DNA of 64,000 bases, from positions 1-64,000 of the forward strand of contig NZ_QETA01000001.1 of NCBI RefSeq assembly GCF_003123725.1, given 5' to 3'. The DNA comes from Corticimicrobacter populi. GTDB taxonomy: Bacteria; Pseudomonadota; Gammaproteobacteria; Burkholderiales; Burkholderiaceae_B. Position numbers and translations under genes: made by a program. The notes beneath the pieces are model-generated. The model saw nothing but the letters and a program-made list of their open reading frames with translations. It did not search any database and was not told the DNA's origin. Below, piece after piece: positions 1 to 9,084 of the stretch (the stretch's first letter is position 1; each line of letters begins with the position of its first letter).

Positions 1-54
1 CCTTCGCGCCGATGATAGTTGGTTTACGCCTGTGAAAGTAGGTCATCGTCAAGC
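1..54 (+). rRNA. rrf: 5S ribosomal RNA, 3' end (partial)
   Basis: The first ~54 bases match the 3' part of a betaproteobacterial 5S rRNA: the GCGCCGATGATAGT segment, then TGTGAAAGTAGGTCATCGTC. A strong intrinsic terminator follows directly, as expected at the end of an rRNA operon. The 5' half of the gene lies before the window, so 16S and 23S genes should lie just upstream. The exact mature 3' end is uncertain by a few bases. Confidence 0.88.
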
Positions 55-66
55 TTTTATTCCCAG

Positions 67-97
67 AAACCCCCAAGCTCCGCGCTTGGGGGTTTTT
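67..97 (+). terminator. Intrinsic terminator of the rRNA operon
   Basis: A 10-bp GC-rich stem (ACCCCCAAGC / GCTTGGGGGT) with a TCCGC loop is followed by TTTT. It sits about 12 bases after the 5S rRNA 3' end and should end rRNA operon transcription. Confidence 0.9.
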
Positions 98-567
98 GCT
101 TTTGGTGAAAGAAAAAATTAGAAAAAAGAATGCTTGCTGGGCGTTTATTACTCAGCCCATACCTCCTGGGTTCTTATAGAGAACTCGTGACGTAATGTCT
201 GCAGCCGCCACGTGTTGATCGCATCAATAGCGTTAGCCAGCGGATTGAACGCCACTCAATAGGTGCAAAAGGCGTATGCAGTGACTATCGATCCGCTCTG
301 TTTTCATTGAGTTGCACTGGTATTGCATGCGGATAAAGCTGTCAGCCAGCTACTGCAGAGTCAACACGAATCACAATAGCGTTACCGTTGAGCAAAGACC
401 CGGTGCCACAGCCCGCGCCGTCAGAACACGCCGACCGTCTTGTATTGGCGATGACATCTGTGGCCTGCTTCCTGTTGTGCTGCTGTCGTTATGGAAAACG
501 TCTTGATGGCAGTATGCCGAAAGACAAAGTTCCGGATTCGGCATATTGATCTTGCCGCGGAAGGGAC
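98..567. other. Intergenic stretch without a supportable gene
   Basis: About 470 bases lie between the rRNA terminator and the terminator of the doxX unit. The short open frames here have no ribosome binding site and no recognisable protein family, and they overlap each other on both strands. The base composition is less GC-rich than the genes. I see no repeat or RNA gene here. Confidence 0.6.
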
Positions 568-597
568 AATAAAAAACGGGCACCAGAGGTGCCCGTC
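568..597 (-). terminator. Intrinsic terminator after doxX-family gene
   Basis: Read on the minus strand, a 9-bp stem (ACGGGCACC / GGTGCCCGT) with a three-base loop is followed by a run of six T. It lies about 55 bases after the stop of the DoxX-family gene and should end that transcript. Confidence 0.85.
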
Positions 598-650
598 AGG
601 AAATTGCTCAGCGTTGCGTTGTCAGTCGGCAGTCAAGCGGAAAGACAGTT

Positions 651-1067
651 TCAGCGTGCGTGGTCGGTGCTGCTGCCCGAACGCTTCAAGGCCCAAGCGC
701 CGTCACCGATCAATGCCAGGGCCAATGCCGCGGCCGTCAGGAAAATCGGGTACTCCCAACCGCCATTGGCGTTGGCGAAGGCCCAGCCGTTGCCGAAATG
801 GACAGAGGAAGCAGCAAACAGTTGTACAACGGCAATGGCGGCAATCCAGCGGGCGAAGACGCCCAGGATCAGGAAGGCTCCACCGATGACCTCAAAAGCA
901 ATGACGGGATAGGCGGTCCAGCCCGGAAAGCCGATTGACTCGAAAAAGCCAGCCGTGCCGGCGGGGGTGAAGACCAGCAGTTTGGTCAGCCCATGGGCCA
1001 GGAACATCAGGCCGAGGGCCAGTCGCAGGACGAGGGCTGCATAAGGGGCGGTGCGGGTATCAATCAT
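651..1067 (-). CDS. DoxX family membrane protein
   Basis: 138-residue integral membrane protein of the DoxX family. About four hydrophobic segments are visible, and the typical N-terminal pattern RLALGLMFLAHGLTKL occurs at residues ~15-30. DoxX proteins are small inner-membrane proteins linked to quinone or oxidoreductase functions and redox stress; no precise reaction is known. The ATG start is preceded by GGAG on the minus strand. It lies 112 bases downstream of the YgiD-type dioxygenase on the same strand, and both probably answer to the divergent LysR gene. An intrinsic terminator follows. Confidence 0.85.
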   Translation of the reverse strand: MIDTRTAPYAALVLRLALGLMFLAHGLTKLLVFTPAGTAGFFESIGFPGWTAYPVIAFEVIGGAFLILGVFARWIAAIAVVQLFAASSVHFGNGWAFANANGGWEYPIFLTAAALALALIGDGAWALKRSGSSTDHAR

Positions 1068-1179
1068 GGTTATTCTCCGTTAAGACAGAATTTAGAAAAA
1101 TATGATGAAGCAAGTGTTGCCAATGAGAGGCGCAAACAGATAAAAACAAAGCGTGTTCTGCTGAGGCGCAGGGATAAAA

Positions 1180-1983
1180 TCAATACGCGGTTGTGGAAAA
1201 TTCTCCCAGTACGTAGGTGTCCATGGCGAGGACGCCATAATCCACGCCGCCATCGATGATGGTGGTCGGTTCTTCATCGCCGGTGGCTCCAGCAGCAACC
1301 AGTAGCGGTAGGAAGTGCTCCTCTGTGGGATGGGCGCGTTCGGCCGCGGGGGCCAGCCTGCGATAACCCAGCAGAGCCGAAATATCATGTGCATCTACTT
1401 GGCGGCGGGTCCAATCTGTGAACTCACGTACATACTCGGAAGCATCGCTACCCGGATGGCGAATTTCATAGAGGTTGTGCGTCAGGCTGCCTGAGCCGAT
1501 CAGCAATACGCCTTCATCACGCAAGGGAGCCAGGCTCTTGCCCAGTCGCAATGCTGTATCTGCATCGCAAGGATAGGGCAGCGATACCTGTACTACGGGA
1601 ATCCGGGCATCCGGATACAGATGCATCAAGGGTACCCAGGCACCGTGGTCCAGACCGCGTGAGGCATCTGGCGTGGTGGGCCAGCCGGCCTGCTGCAGCA
1701 ACTCAAGGGTACGTGCCGCGATCTCCGGTGCGCCGGCTGCAGGGTATTGCAGGGCGTAGAGCGGTGCAGGAAAGCCACCGAAATCGTGAATGGTCGCGGG
1801 TTGCGCACTGGTCGTGACTCCCACGGTTCCTCGCGTCATCCAATGTGCAGAAATAACGACGATGGCTCGGGGTTCCGGCAGTTGTTGGCCCAGTCGGGTG
1901 AGCTCCGGACCGGCCAGGCCGGGTTCCAGTGCGAAGGTCGGCGCGCCATGGGAGACAAACAGGACAGGCATGCGGTTCGACAT
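1180..1983 (-). CDS. ygiD: DODA-type extradiol aromatic ring-opening dioxygenase (YgiD-like)
   Basis: 267 residues, the usual length for the LigB/YgiD branch of class III extradiol dioxygenases, which cleave 4,5-DOPA-like catechols with a single metal ion. The expected histidine-bearing motifs are visible: VSHGAP (~13), ISAHW (~46), HDFGGFP (~66), LDHGAWVPLMHLYP (~110-123) and GSGSLTHNL (~163). The physiological substrate in bacteria is not settled. The start ATG has an AAAGGA ribosome binding site. It diverges from a LysR regulator starting about 150 bases away, and a DoxX gene lies downstream. This set suggests an aromatic or quinone stress response, which is an inference. Confidence 0.87.
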   Translation of the reverse strand: MSNRMPVLFVSHGAPTFALEPGLAGPELTRLGQQLPEPRAIVVISAHWMTRGTVGVTTSAQPATIHDFGGFPAPLYALQYPAAGAPEIAARTLELLQQAGWPTTPDASRGLDHGAWVPLMHLYPDARIPVVQVSLPYPCDADTALRLGKSLAPLRDEGVLLIGSGSLTHNLYEIRHPGSDASEYVREFTDWTRRQVDAHDISALLGYRRLAPAAERAHPTEEHFLPLLVAAGATGDEEPTTIIDGGVDYGVLAMDTYVLGEFSTTAY

Positions 1984-2133
1984 GATGAATCCTTTGGGTA
2001 ATGAACTTTCAAGTTCGATGTGAAAATTTTATTGGTTTTAAAAAATAAGATAAACAGACTTTTTATGAACTTATTGTTGTGAAAAAAGAGATAATTGAGC
2101 CTGTTGAGTATTTGGGAGCAGGAGGTAACGGAT

Positions 2134-3018
2134 ATGAGTCGTTCGCTTGAAATGACAGTCTTTGTGGCTATTGTGGATGCCGGTAGTTTCGTCGGTGCGG
2201 CAGATGTGCTGGGTATGTCAAAGGCGGCGGTATCGAGACATATCGTTGCGCTGGAGTCGCGGCTTGGGGTTCGATTGCTGCAGAGGACAACACGCCGGTT
2301 GTCATTGACCGAGGAGGGACAGATTTTCTACCAGCGGGCACGCGAGGTGCTCAATGCCATGGATGAGGCCGAAAGTACGGTGTCGGAGCGAGCACTGGAG
2401 CCCGGAGGACGGATTCGGATCAATGTGCCCGTGTCGTATGGTATTACCTGCCTGGCTCCCTTATGGTCGGGGTTCATGGCTCGCTATCCCAAGGTAGAAC
2501 TGGATATTTCGCTCAATGATCGCGTGGTTGATCTGATCGAGGAGGGCTATGACATGGCGGTGCGAATCAGTGCCCTGCCCAGTTCCAGCCTGATCTGTCG
2601 TCGTCTGGCCACGACGCGAATGATGCTTTGTGCCTCGCCGGATTACCTGCGCCGACGTGGCACACCCACGACGCCGGCCGAATTGCTGCATCACGACACG
2701 CTGACCTATACGCTCCTGGCCAATCATGAGGAATGGTATTTCCAGGGATCGGAGGGACAGGTGCGTACCCGGATACGGCCCAAGGTACTGTCCAACAATG
2801 GAGATACCTGTCGGATGATTGCCCTGCAAGGCGGAGGCATTACGTTGCAGCCGGATTTTATTCTGGGGGCCGATGTGCGCCGGGGGGAGTTGATTGAATT
2901 GCTGCCGAATTACAAGACTCAGGAGCTGGGAGTTTATGCGGTGTTTCCATCCAGGCGACAACTGTCACTCAAGGTCAGGCATATGGTGGACTACCTGACG
3001 CAGGCACTCAACCACTGA
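2134..3018 (+). CDS. LysR-type transcriptional regulator
   Basis: 294-residue LysR-type regulator. An N-terminal winged helix-turn-helix (residues ~1-60, with the family pattern GSFVGAADVLGMSKAAVSRH) is followed by a periplasmic-binding-like effector domain. A longer frame opens at a TTG 39 bases upstream, but the ATG at 2134 has GGAGG eight bases before it and gives the normal LysR N-terminus, so it is preferred. It is transcribed divergently from the YgiD/DoxX pair. LysR regulators usually control their divergent neighbour and repress themselves, so it probably regulates those genes. The effector is unknown. Confidence 0.9.
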   Translation: MSRSLEMTVFVAIVDAGSFVGAADVLGMSKAAVSRHIVALESRLGVRLLQRTTRRLSLTEEGQIFYQRAREVLNAMDEAESTVSERALEPGGRIRINVPVSYGITCLAPLWSGFMARYPKVELDISLNDRVVDLIEEGYDMAVRISALPSSSLICRRLATTRMMLCASPDYLRRRGTPTTPAELLHHDTLTYTLLANHEEWYFQGSEGQVRTRIRPKVLSNNGDTCRMIALQGGGITLQPDFILGADVRRGELIELLPNYKTQELGVYAVFPSRRQLSLKVRHMVDYLTQALNH

Positions 3019-3198
3019 TGATGTCAGTCTGAAAGCCTGAAGAAATGAACGTGTAATGTGCTGCTGCTCAAAGAACTGTATACCAATGTTGAGCTATATA
3101 TTACAAAACATTCCATATTTAAATGATATCGGATAAGAGCAGCCGAATATATTTGCACCCCTGCAGGTAGTCCGGTTGCAGAACCGGAGTCCCTGTCT

Positions 3199-5157
3199 AT
3201 GACGAAGTTGCTTGGAAATTGGTCGCTCTTGGCCAAATTTGCCCTGATTAGTGTGCTGAGCCTGATCATGTTCAGTGTGCCAACCACGCTGTACCTCGGC
3301 AGTACCTATGGCGTGATTGCCCAGAAACAGCTTGAGTGGGAAGGCATGGTACCCAGCAACCAATTGCTGGCTGTGGTCAGGCTCCTGCAACAGCATCGCG
3401 GCATGTCTGCATCTCTGTTGAGTGGCAATACTGCCATCCAGGAGCAACGTCGCCAGCGCGTGGTGGAGATCGAGCAGGCAATGGGGCAACTGCAGCAGAC
3501 TCTGGAGCAGGCTTCGGAAAAGGTGGCAGTGCTATTACCGGAACTGAAGGATGTGCAAGCCCGCTGGCGCGAACTGCAGGCCCGTGTCGAACAGGGCACA
3601 ATTCCTGCCCCTGAGAGCTTTGCCGGGCATGTCAATGTCATCAACGCTCTGTTCTCGATGGGGGATCGCATTCTCGATATCTACGGGCTCAGCCTGGATG
3701 ACGCACTCGAGGTCGATGCACTGATCCAGGGGGCATTTGTTTCATTGCCACTGTTGTCGGAAGAACTCGGCAAGGCGCGGGCACAGGGCGCGCGCTTGCT
3801 GGTGCTGGGCAAAGCCTCTGATCAGGACCGGCTTGCACTGGGTGGCATTGTGCAACGCGCGGACGAATATCTGCAGCAGACCCAGCGTGCGTTTGACAAG
3901 GCCTATGCGCTGGATGCCGATCTGCGCTCGACTTTGCAGGCCAAGACCCGGCAAGCCGCAGAGCAGGCAAGGGAGGCGCTGGTTCTAGTCAACGGGCAGA
4001 TTCTCTCGGCCGCGACGTTGGTAGCGCCTTCGCAACCGTATTTCGATGCCATGACGCGGGCCATCGATGTGCAGTATCGAGTGGTGGACGATGTTATTGT
4101 CGAGCTGGAGCACCTGCTGTCGGAGCGGGTCGATCATTTGCAGCGCGATGCTGCCTGGCTGTTGGGGGGCTTGCTGGTCATGGCACTGCTGGCGGGGTGG
4201 GTCACGCTGTTGGTGATCCGTTCGATTACCCGTCCGATAGCGACCTCGGTTGCAATGGCCAGCCAGGTGGCTGCGTGCGACCTGACTGCCAGGGCCGAGG
4301 TTACAGGGCGGGATGAGCCTGCCCAGTTGCTGCAGGCTCTCAATGCCATGAGCGAAAGTCTTTCCGCAGTGGTCAGGCAGGTGCGTACCAGTGTCGACAG
4401 TATCGATCTGGCAGCCGCCGAAATTGCCCACGGCAATATGGACCTGTCGAGCCGGACGGAATCCCAGGCCTCCAGTCTGGAAGAAACGGCTGCTTCTATC
4501 GAGGAGCTGACCGCTACCGTGCAGCAGAATGCTGGCAATGCCCGCCAGGCCAGTGAGCTGGCTGTGGCCGCAGCGGAGCTGGCAGGGCGCAGCGGTAGCG
4601 AGGTGGAGCAGGCAGTTTCCCTCATGCAGGCGATCAACCAGAGCTCGCGGCGCATGGTCGATATCATCGGTGTGATCGAGAGCATTGCCTTCCAGACCAA
4701 TATCCTGGCATTGAATGCCTCGGTCGAGTCTGCCCGCGCCGGGGAGCAGGGGCGTGGTTTTGCCGTCGTGGCGGCTGAAGTGCGGACGCTGGCGCAACGT
4801 TCGGCGAATGCTGCCCAGGAGATCCGGACGCTGATCAATGCCTCGTTACAGGAGGTGAATCAGGGTAGTGCCTGTATCGAAGGGGTAGGCAATACCATGG
4901 GGCAGGTAGTCAGCTCGATTCGTCAGGTGGCCGATCTGATCGTGGAAATCGATACGGCCAGCGGCGAACAGACGACTGGCATTACTCAGGTCAATCAGGC
5001 TGTGACGCAAATCGATGATATTACCCAGCAGAATGCGGCACTGGTCGAGCAGGCCGCTGCGGCTGCGACCAATCTTCGTGATCAGACGCATGCGCTGGCG
5101 GAGGCTGTTGTGGCTTTCAGGCTGGATCGCGGATTGCCACCACGGATCGGAGGGTGA
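3199..5157 (+). CDS. Methyl-accepting chemotaxis protein
   Basis: 652-residue transmembrane chemoreceptor. A first membrane helix (~13-35) is followed by a long, mostly helical periplasmic region of about 280 residues. A second membrane helix lies at ~318-338, then a HAMP domain, then a cytoplasmic signalling domain. The hairpin tip at residues ~494-535 carries FQTNILALNASVESARAG, the CheA/CheW contact region. The periplasmic segment includes LLQQHRGMSASLLSGN, resembling the start of NIT-like (nitrate/nitrite) sensor regions, so the ligand may be a small anion; this is tentative. There is no C-terminal NWETF-type pentapeptide. Its stop lies three bases before the stop of the convergent TauE-family gene. 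Confidence 0.93.
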   Translation: MTKLLGNWSLLAKFALISVLSLIMFSVPTTLYLGSTYGVIAQKQLEWEGMVPSNQLLAVVRLLQQHRGMSASLLSGNTAIQEQRRQRVVEIEQAMGQLQQTLEQASEKVAVLLPELKDVQARWRELQARVEQGTIPAPESFAGHVNVINALFSMGDRILDIYGLSLDDALEVDALIQGAFVSLPLLSEELGKARAQGARLLVLGKASDQDRLALGGIVQRADEYLQQTQRAFDKAYALDADLRSTLQAKTRQAAEQAREALVLVNGQILSAATLVAPSQPYFDAMTRAIDVQYRVVDDVIVELEHLLSERVDHLQRDAAWLLGGLLVMALLAGWVTLLVIRSITRPIATSVAMASQVAACDLTARAEVTGRDEPAQLLQALNAMSESLSAVVRQVRTSVDSIDLAAAEIAHGNMDLSSRTESQASSLEETAASIEELTATVQQNAGNARQASELAVAAAELAGRSGSEVEQAVSLMQAINQSSRRMVDIIGVIESIAFQTNILALNASVESARAGEQGRGFAVVAAEVRTLAQRSANAAQEIRTLINASLQEVNQGSACIEGVGNTMGQVVSSIRQVADLIVEIDTASGEQTTGITQVNQAVTQIDDITQQNAALVEQAAAAATNLRDQTHALAEAVVAFRLDRGLPPRIGG

Positions 5158-5160
5158 TTG

Positions 5161-5919
5161 TCAGCGCAGGAACGCATCATACGCCGTGCGCATGATCAAT
5201 AACGACACTACACCGATGAAAATCCAGCGTACGAAGCCGGCACCATAGCGCAGTGCCATATAGGTCCCCAGGAAGCTGCCGACCAGGTTGGCGGCAGCCA
5301 GCGGCAGCATCAGGTGCCACCAGATATAGCCCTTGAAGCCGAGCAGGATGATGGTGGCCAGGTTGGTGGCAATGTTGAGCAGCTTGGCGTTGGCCGAGGC
5401 GTTGAGGAAATCGTAGCCAAGCAGCCGCACCAGGGCGAATACGAAAAAGCTGCCGGTGCCGGGGCCGAAGAAGCCGTCGTAGAAGCCGATCAGCAGGCCG
5501 ATGGCGCACCCCAGCACCAGGCTGCGTGCGGCCGACTGCAGGGGCTTGTGGACTTGTCCCATGTCCTTGCGGGCCAGTGTATAGAGCAGCACGGCCAGCA
5601 GGATGAATGGCAGCAGCTTGCGCATGAAGTCGGCCGAGATCATGGTCACCACCCATGAGCCGAAGAGCGATCCCAGGAAGGCGGCGGCCAGTGCCGGCCA
5701 CAGTGTGGGCCAGTCGAATTCGACGCGCCGTGCATAGCGCCATGCCGAGAGTGCCGTTCCCCATATGGAGCCTGTCTTGTTGGTGCCGAACAGCGTGGCA
5801 GGGGCCGTAGTCGGGAATACGGCAAAGAGGGCCGGTACCAGAATCAGTCCGCCGCCGCCCACGATGGCATCGACGAAACCGGCGAACAGGGAAGCAACGG
5901 AAATGACAAGCCATTCCAT
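5161..5919 (-). CDS. TauE/SafE (TSUP) family membrane transporter
   Basis: 252-residue polytopic inner-membrane protein of the TSUP family, exporters or permeases for sulfite, sulfoacetate and related anions. The N-terminal repeat signature GFVDAIVGGGGLILVP lies at residues ~15-30, and the second repeat begins near GFYDGFFGPGTGSF (~145-158). About eight membrane segments are predicted by eye. The substrate cannot be inferred from the neighbours, which are a convergent chemoreceptor and a divergent small membrane protein. Confidence 0.9.
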   Translation of the reverse strand: MEWLVISVASLFAGFVDAIVGGGGLILVPALFAVFPTTAPATLFGTNKTGSIWGTALSAWRYARRVEFDWPTLWPALAAAFLGSLFGSWVVTMISADFMRKLLPFILLAVLLYTLARKDMGQVHKPLQSAARSLVLGCAIGLLIGFYDGFFGPGTGSFFVFALVRLLGYDFLNASANAKLLNIATNLATIILLGFKGYIWWHLMLPLAAANLVGSFLGTYMALRYGAGFVRWIFIGVVSLLIMRTAYDAFLR

Positions 5920-6157
5920 GATGGCGTAATCCTTGGATGCCGCCAGCGTGGCATGGAGGGTGATACGGTGCGGGACGGGCCGGCCACCGTCACGGAAAGG
6001 GAAGGATTTTACTGCGTTTGCAGAAGTCGGGCCTTGCTGCTCGGGAAAGCGCGCTGGCTCTGTTTTCTTAACCTCAATCCTGGCAGGGAATAGTGGCAGC
6101 AGGTGCCGGGCGCTCTGCTACACTTTTCCCCTTTTGGCATGTCGGAAAAGGATCATC

Positions 6158-6430
6158 ATGGACGCTGCAGAGTGGCGTAATAAAAAAGGCTGTCTGTGGC
6201 TGATGCTGGGCGGCCTGGCGTTCATGGGGTTGGTGTTCGGCATCATCATCTATGTGATTTCCCGTCCCCAGACCGCCGAGGTCGAGGCGCAGGAATGGCA
6301 GGCGATCCTGGTATGTCGCCAGCAACTGGCGCGTCCCGATATCACGCCGCAACGCCGTGAGTTTCTGGGAGCCAGCTGCCGCGAGATGGAAAAACAATTC
6401 AGGTTCAAGTTCCCCAATGCAACACAATAG
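6158..6430 (+). CDS. Small single-pass membrane protein, unknown function
   Basis: 90 residues. A short polar N-terminus is followed by one hydrophobic helix (~12-34) and a cytoplasmic or periplasmic tail with two cysteines (~56 and ~77). The ATG at 6158 has GGAAAAGGA just upstream; the open frame extends further upstream but without ribosome binding sites. Its last 14 bases overlap the start of the thioredoxin-fold gene, so the two are probably translated together. I do not recognise the family. Partnership with the downstream thioredoxin-like protein, perhaps as a membrane anchor or redox partner, is an inference. Confidence 0.7.
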   Translation: MDAAEWRNKKGCLWLMLGGLAFMGLVFGIIIYVISRPQTAEVEAQEWQAILVCRQQLARPDITPQRREFLGASCREMEKQFRFKFPNATQ

Positions 6431-7031
6431 GATTACGCCTTCGCGTCGCGCCCTGGTGATTGCCATCGTGGTGGTGGTGATCGTGCTGACCGCCAGCAGC
6501 CTGTTTCTCTGGAAACGGACCGGCGTATCCAACCTGCGTGAGTTCAGTACCGAGCAGGTGGTGATTTTCGAGGGCGAGGGGTTGAGCCTGCCTGCTGCCA
6601 TCAGTGGGCCCGGCAATATCCGCATCGTGCATTTCTGGGATCCGGGTTGCCGCAGCTGCAACAAGGAAACCGATGCCCATCTCAATTACCTGATCGGCAT
6701 GTATCGTTCGGCCGGTATCGATTTCTATAGCGTACAGAAACCGGGTACGACAGGTGAGCTTGCCCCTTTCCTGCAGGGCAAGCTGACACCGTTGGAGACG
6801 ATCCAGGGGATCGAGACACTGCCTGCCAGTCCTGCCATGGCCATATGGGATCGTGATGGCAACCTGGCCTATGCCGGCCCCTATAGCGAGGGGCTGATCT
6901 GCAACTCCAGCAACAGCTTCGTGGAGCCGATCATCGATGCGCTGATTGCCGGGCGCAAGGTTACCCCCAAGGGGTTCCTGGCCGTGGGCTGCTACTGCCC
7001 CTGGGGTGAGGGGAGCATGGTCGGATCCTGA
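6417..7031 (+). CDS. Membrane-anchored thioredoxin-fold protein (DUF6436-like)
   Basis: 204 residues with one N-terminal membrane anchor (~11-32), then a periplasmic thioredoxin-like domain. The redox motif is seen as HFWDPGCRSCNKE (~80-92), a CxxC of type CRSC at the expected place after the first beta strand. The matching cis-Pro region is ASPAMAIWD (~139-147). The C-terminus has extra cysteines (GCYCPWG). It resembles DUF6436 proteins. The start overlaps the preceding small gene by 14 bases. A role in cysteine redox or metal-centre assembly of an envelope protein is plausible; the cyo operon is a convergent neighbour but no direct link is shown. Confidence 0.75.
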   Translation: MQHNRITPSRRALVIAIVVVVIVLTASSLFLWKRTGVSNLREFSTEQVVIFEGEGLSLPAAISGPGNIRIVHFWDPGCRSCNKETDAHLNYLIGMYRSAGIDFYSVQKPGTTGELAPFLQGKLTPLETIQGIETLPASPAMAIWDRDGNLAYAGPYSEGLICNSSNSFVEPIIDALIAGRKVTPKGFLAVGCYCPWGEGSMVGS

Positions 7032-7121
7032 GGCTGCACAGTTCGGTCTGTTTATGCAAGGTGGCAGTCATCTATGAAGCATGAGATCCTGGCATGTTAT
7101 GACAGACGACTGCCAGAAAAG

Positions 7122-7151
7122 CATCGGGGCGGCCATATGGCCGCCCCGATG
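7122..7151 (-). terminator. Intrinsic terminator of the cyo operon (perfect palindrome)
   Basis: A 30-base perfect palindrome (arms CATCGGGGCGGCCAT / ATGGCCGCCCCGATG) lies 27 bases after the cyoE stop. On the minus strand it is followed by CTTTTCT. It is a strong candidate for the cyo operon terminator, and the T-run is short. Confidence 0.75.
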
Positions 7152-7177
7152 ATATCGTCTGATGATATTTATCCGAC

Positions 7178-8083
7178 TCAGCCCAGAGGGACCTCGAGGG
7201 CTGCATTGATGGGCGCGACCAGATTGCCGACCTGGGAATCAACCGACATCATGATGCTCAGCACCATCACCATGGCAATCGAGTAGACGAACAGCTTGCG
7301 TGCCCAGACTCGGTCGTCTGGTGCACGGTAGCCAGAGATCGCCAGCCAGAGCCAGTAGCTGCCACTGGCAGCCACCACCACGAAATAGCTGGTGCCGGCG
7401 TAGCCGCTGACGGCCAGCATCAGTGTGGCTGCCACGAATGCCGCAACGTAGAAGACGATATGGTGCTTGGCGGTGGAAACCCCCTTGCGCACCGGCAGCA
7501 CCGGGATCGAGGCGGCCTGGTAATCGTTGAAGCGGAAAATCGCGATGGCGTAGGAGTGGGGCATCTGCCACAGGCTGAAAATCAGCAGCAGGATCGCCGC
7601 ACCGGCATCGAACTCGTTGGTCACGGCGCAGTAGCCGACCACGGGCGGCGTGGCTCCGGACAGGCTGCCGATCAGTGTGCCGTAGGTCGAATGGCGCTTC
7701 ATGTAGAGGCTGTACACGCCCACGTAGATCAGGAATCCGATCAGTACCAGCGCCACGGGCAGCAGGCTGGCCGTGGCCAGATACAGCACCGCTACACCGG
7801 CCAAGCCCAGGACACAGGCATAGATCAGTGCATTGCGCGGTGACACCAGGCCGCGCACCAGTTCGCGGTTGCGGGTGCGCGACATCAGGCCGTCGATATC
7901 GCGGTCGATGTAGTTGTTGAATACGCACCCGGACGCAATGACCAGCGATACGCCGAGCGCGGTCCAGAACCCGAGTGCCAGGTCGATGTCGCCCTTGGAT
8001 GCCAGGAAGAAACCGCCGGCAACCGAAATCAGGTTGCCGACGACGATGCCTGGCTTGATGAGCTTCAGATAGCGTTTAAGCAT
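7178..8083 (-). CDS. cyoE: Protoheme IX farnesyltransferase (heme O synthase)
   Basis: 301-residue UbiA-superfamily prenyltransferase. It adds a farnesyl group to heme B to make heme O for the bo3 oxidase. The prenyl-diphosphate/Mg2+ motif is seen as [15 protein letters not shown] (~56-70), followed by about eight membrane helices. Length is normal for CyoE. It is the last gene of cyoABCDE, 19 bases after cyoD, and is followed by a strong palindromic terminator. Confidence 0.96.
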   Translation of the reverse strand: MLKRYLKLIKPGIVVGNLISVAGGFFLASKGDIDLALGFWTALGVSLVIASGCVFNNYIDRDIDGLMSRTRNRELVRGLVSPRNALIYACVLGLAGVAVLYLATASLLPVALVLIGFLIYVGVYSLYMKRHSTYGTLIGSLSGATPPVVGYCAVTNEFDAGAAILLLIFSLWQMPHSYAIAIFRFNDYQAASIPVLPVRKGVSTAKHHIVFYVAAFVAATLMLAVSGYAGTSYFVVVAASGSYWLWLAISGYRAPDDRVWARKLFVYSIAMVMVLSIMMSVDSQVGNLVAPINAALEVPLG

Positions 8084-8102
8084 TGCATCCGCGCATGTGC
8101 GC

Positions 8103-8435
8103 TCAGTGAATCATCATGTTGTAGTGCATGTTCCAGATAATCCAGATCGAGAGCACGACAACGATGACGACGATGACGACCGTGAAGATGAAACTCATCA
8201 GGTTCCAGCCGCTTTCGGAATGGCGGTTCATGTGCAGGAAATACACCAGTTGAACCACGATCTGGATCACGGCGAAAGCCACGATCAGCAACAGCGTGAC
8301 AGGCTTGGGCAGCACGCCGTACATCACCAGGCCAAACGGGATCAGCGTCAGGACCGCCGACAGGATGAAGCCGACGATGTACGACTTGGTCGAGCCGTGG
8401 CTTTCGCCGGCGGGGGTGGTATGTTCGTGCGACAT
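8103..8435 (-). CDS. cyoD: Cytochrome bo3 quinol oxidase subunit IV
   Basis: 110 residues with three membrane helices, matching CyoD. Recognisable segments are [17 protein letters not shown] (~14-30) and [14 protein letters not shown] (~69-82). It supports assembly and stability of the catalytic subunit in the inner membrane. Two bases separate it from the cyoC stop, so translation is probably coupled. Confidence 0.95.
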   Translation of the reverse strand: MSHEHTTPAGESHGSTKSYIVGFILSAVLTLIPFGLVMYGVLPKPVTLLLIVAFAVIQIVVQLVYFLHMNRHSESGWNLMSFIFTVVIVVIVVVLSIWIIWNMHYNMMIH

Positions 8436-8437
8436 GA

Positions 8438-9079
8438 TTACAGCACTCCCATCAGGTAGACAACAGTGAACACGCAGATCCAGACCACGTCCAGGAAGTG
8501 CCAGAAGATGCTCAGGCAGTTCAGGCGGGTCTGGTTCGAGGCGGTCAGGCCGCGGCTCGATACCTGATGAATCATGACGGCCATCCAGATCAGACCACTG
8601 AAAACGTGCGCGCCGTGGGTGCCGACCAGCGTGAAGAAGGCCGACAGGTAGGCGCTGCGGCTCGGACCGTTGCCGTTTTCGATCAGGTGATGGAACTCAT
8701 AGAGTTCCATGCAGATGAAGGTGGCTCCCAGCACGAAAGTGACGCAGAGCCACTTCAGTACGCCGGAACGGTCATTGCGGTGCATGGCCAGCATGGCGAA
8801 GCCGTAGGTGATGCTCGAGAACAGCAGCACGAAGGTTTCGGTCAGCACGAAGGGCAATTGCTGGCCAAACAGCTCGACGCTGGTCGGGCCGCCCGCGAAG
8901 GCATTGCTCAGCACGGCGAAGACCGCGAAGAGGGTGCCGAACAGAACGCAGTCCGACATCAGGTAGATCCAGAAACCGAAGACGGAGGTGGATCCCGAGT
9001 CGTGGTGCTCGTGGTCGTGGCCGTGCTCCTGCCCGGAGGCAGGGGTCGCGGCAGAGTGATGTAGGGTTTGACTTGACAT
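8438..9079 (-). CDS. cyoC: Cytochrome bo3 quinol oxidase subunit III
   Basis: 213 residues with five membrane helices, the CyoC/CoxC type. The histidine-rich N-terminus ([14 protein letters not shown], ~17-30) precedes the first helix, and motifs such as [14 protein letters not shown] (~152-165) are typical. It has no redox centre and stabilises the oxidase. It follows cyoB after five bases and precedes cyoD by two. Confidence 0.96.
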   Translation of the reverse strand: MSSQTLHHSAATPASGQEHGHDHEHHDSGSTSVFGFWIYLMSDCVLFGTLFAVFAVLSNAFAGGPTSVELFGQQLPFVLTETFVLLFSSITYGFAMLAMHRNDRSGVLKWLCVTFVLGATFICMELYEFHHLIENGNGPSRSAYLSAFFTLVGTHGAHVFSGLIWMAVMIHQVSSRGLTASNQTRLNCLSIFWHFLDVVWICVFTVVYLMGVL

Positions 9080-9084
9080 GTCTC

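Noticed and set aside
312-506. Short open frame after the rRNA terminator
   Set aside because: No ribosome binding site, overlapping frames on both strands and no recognisable family.
2095-2133. TTG-started N-terminal extension of the LysR gene at 2134
   Set aside because: The downstream ATG has a clear GGAGG site and gives the standard LysR N-terminus.
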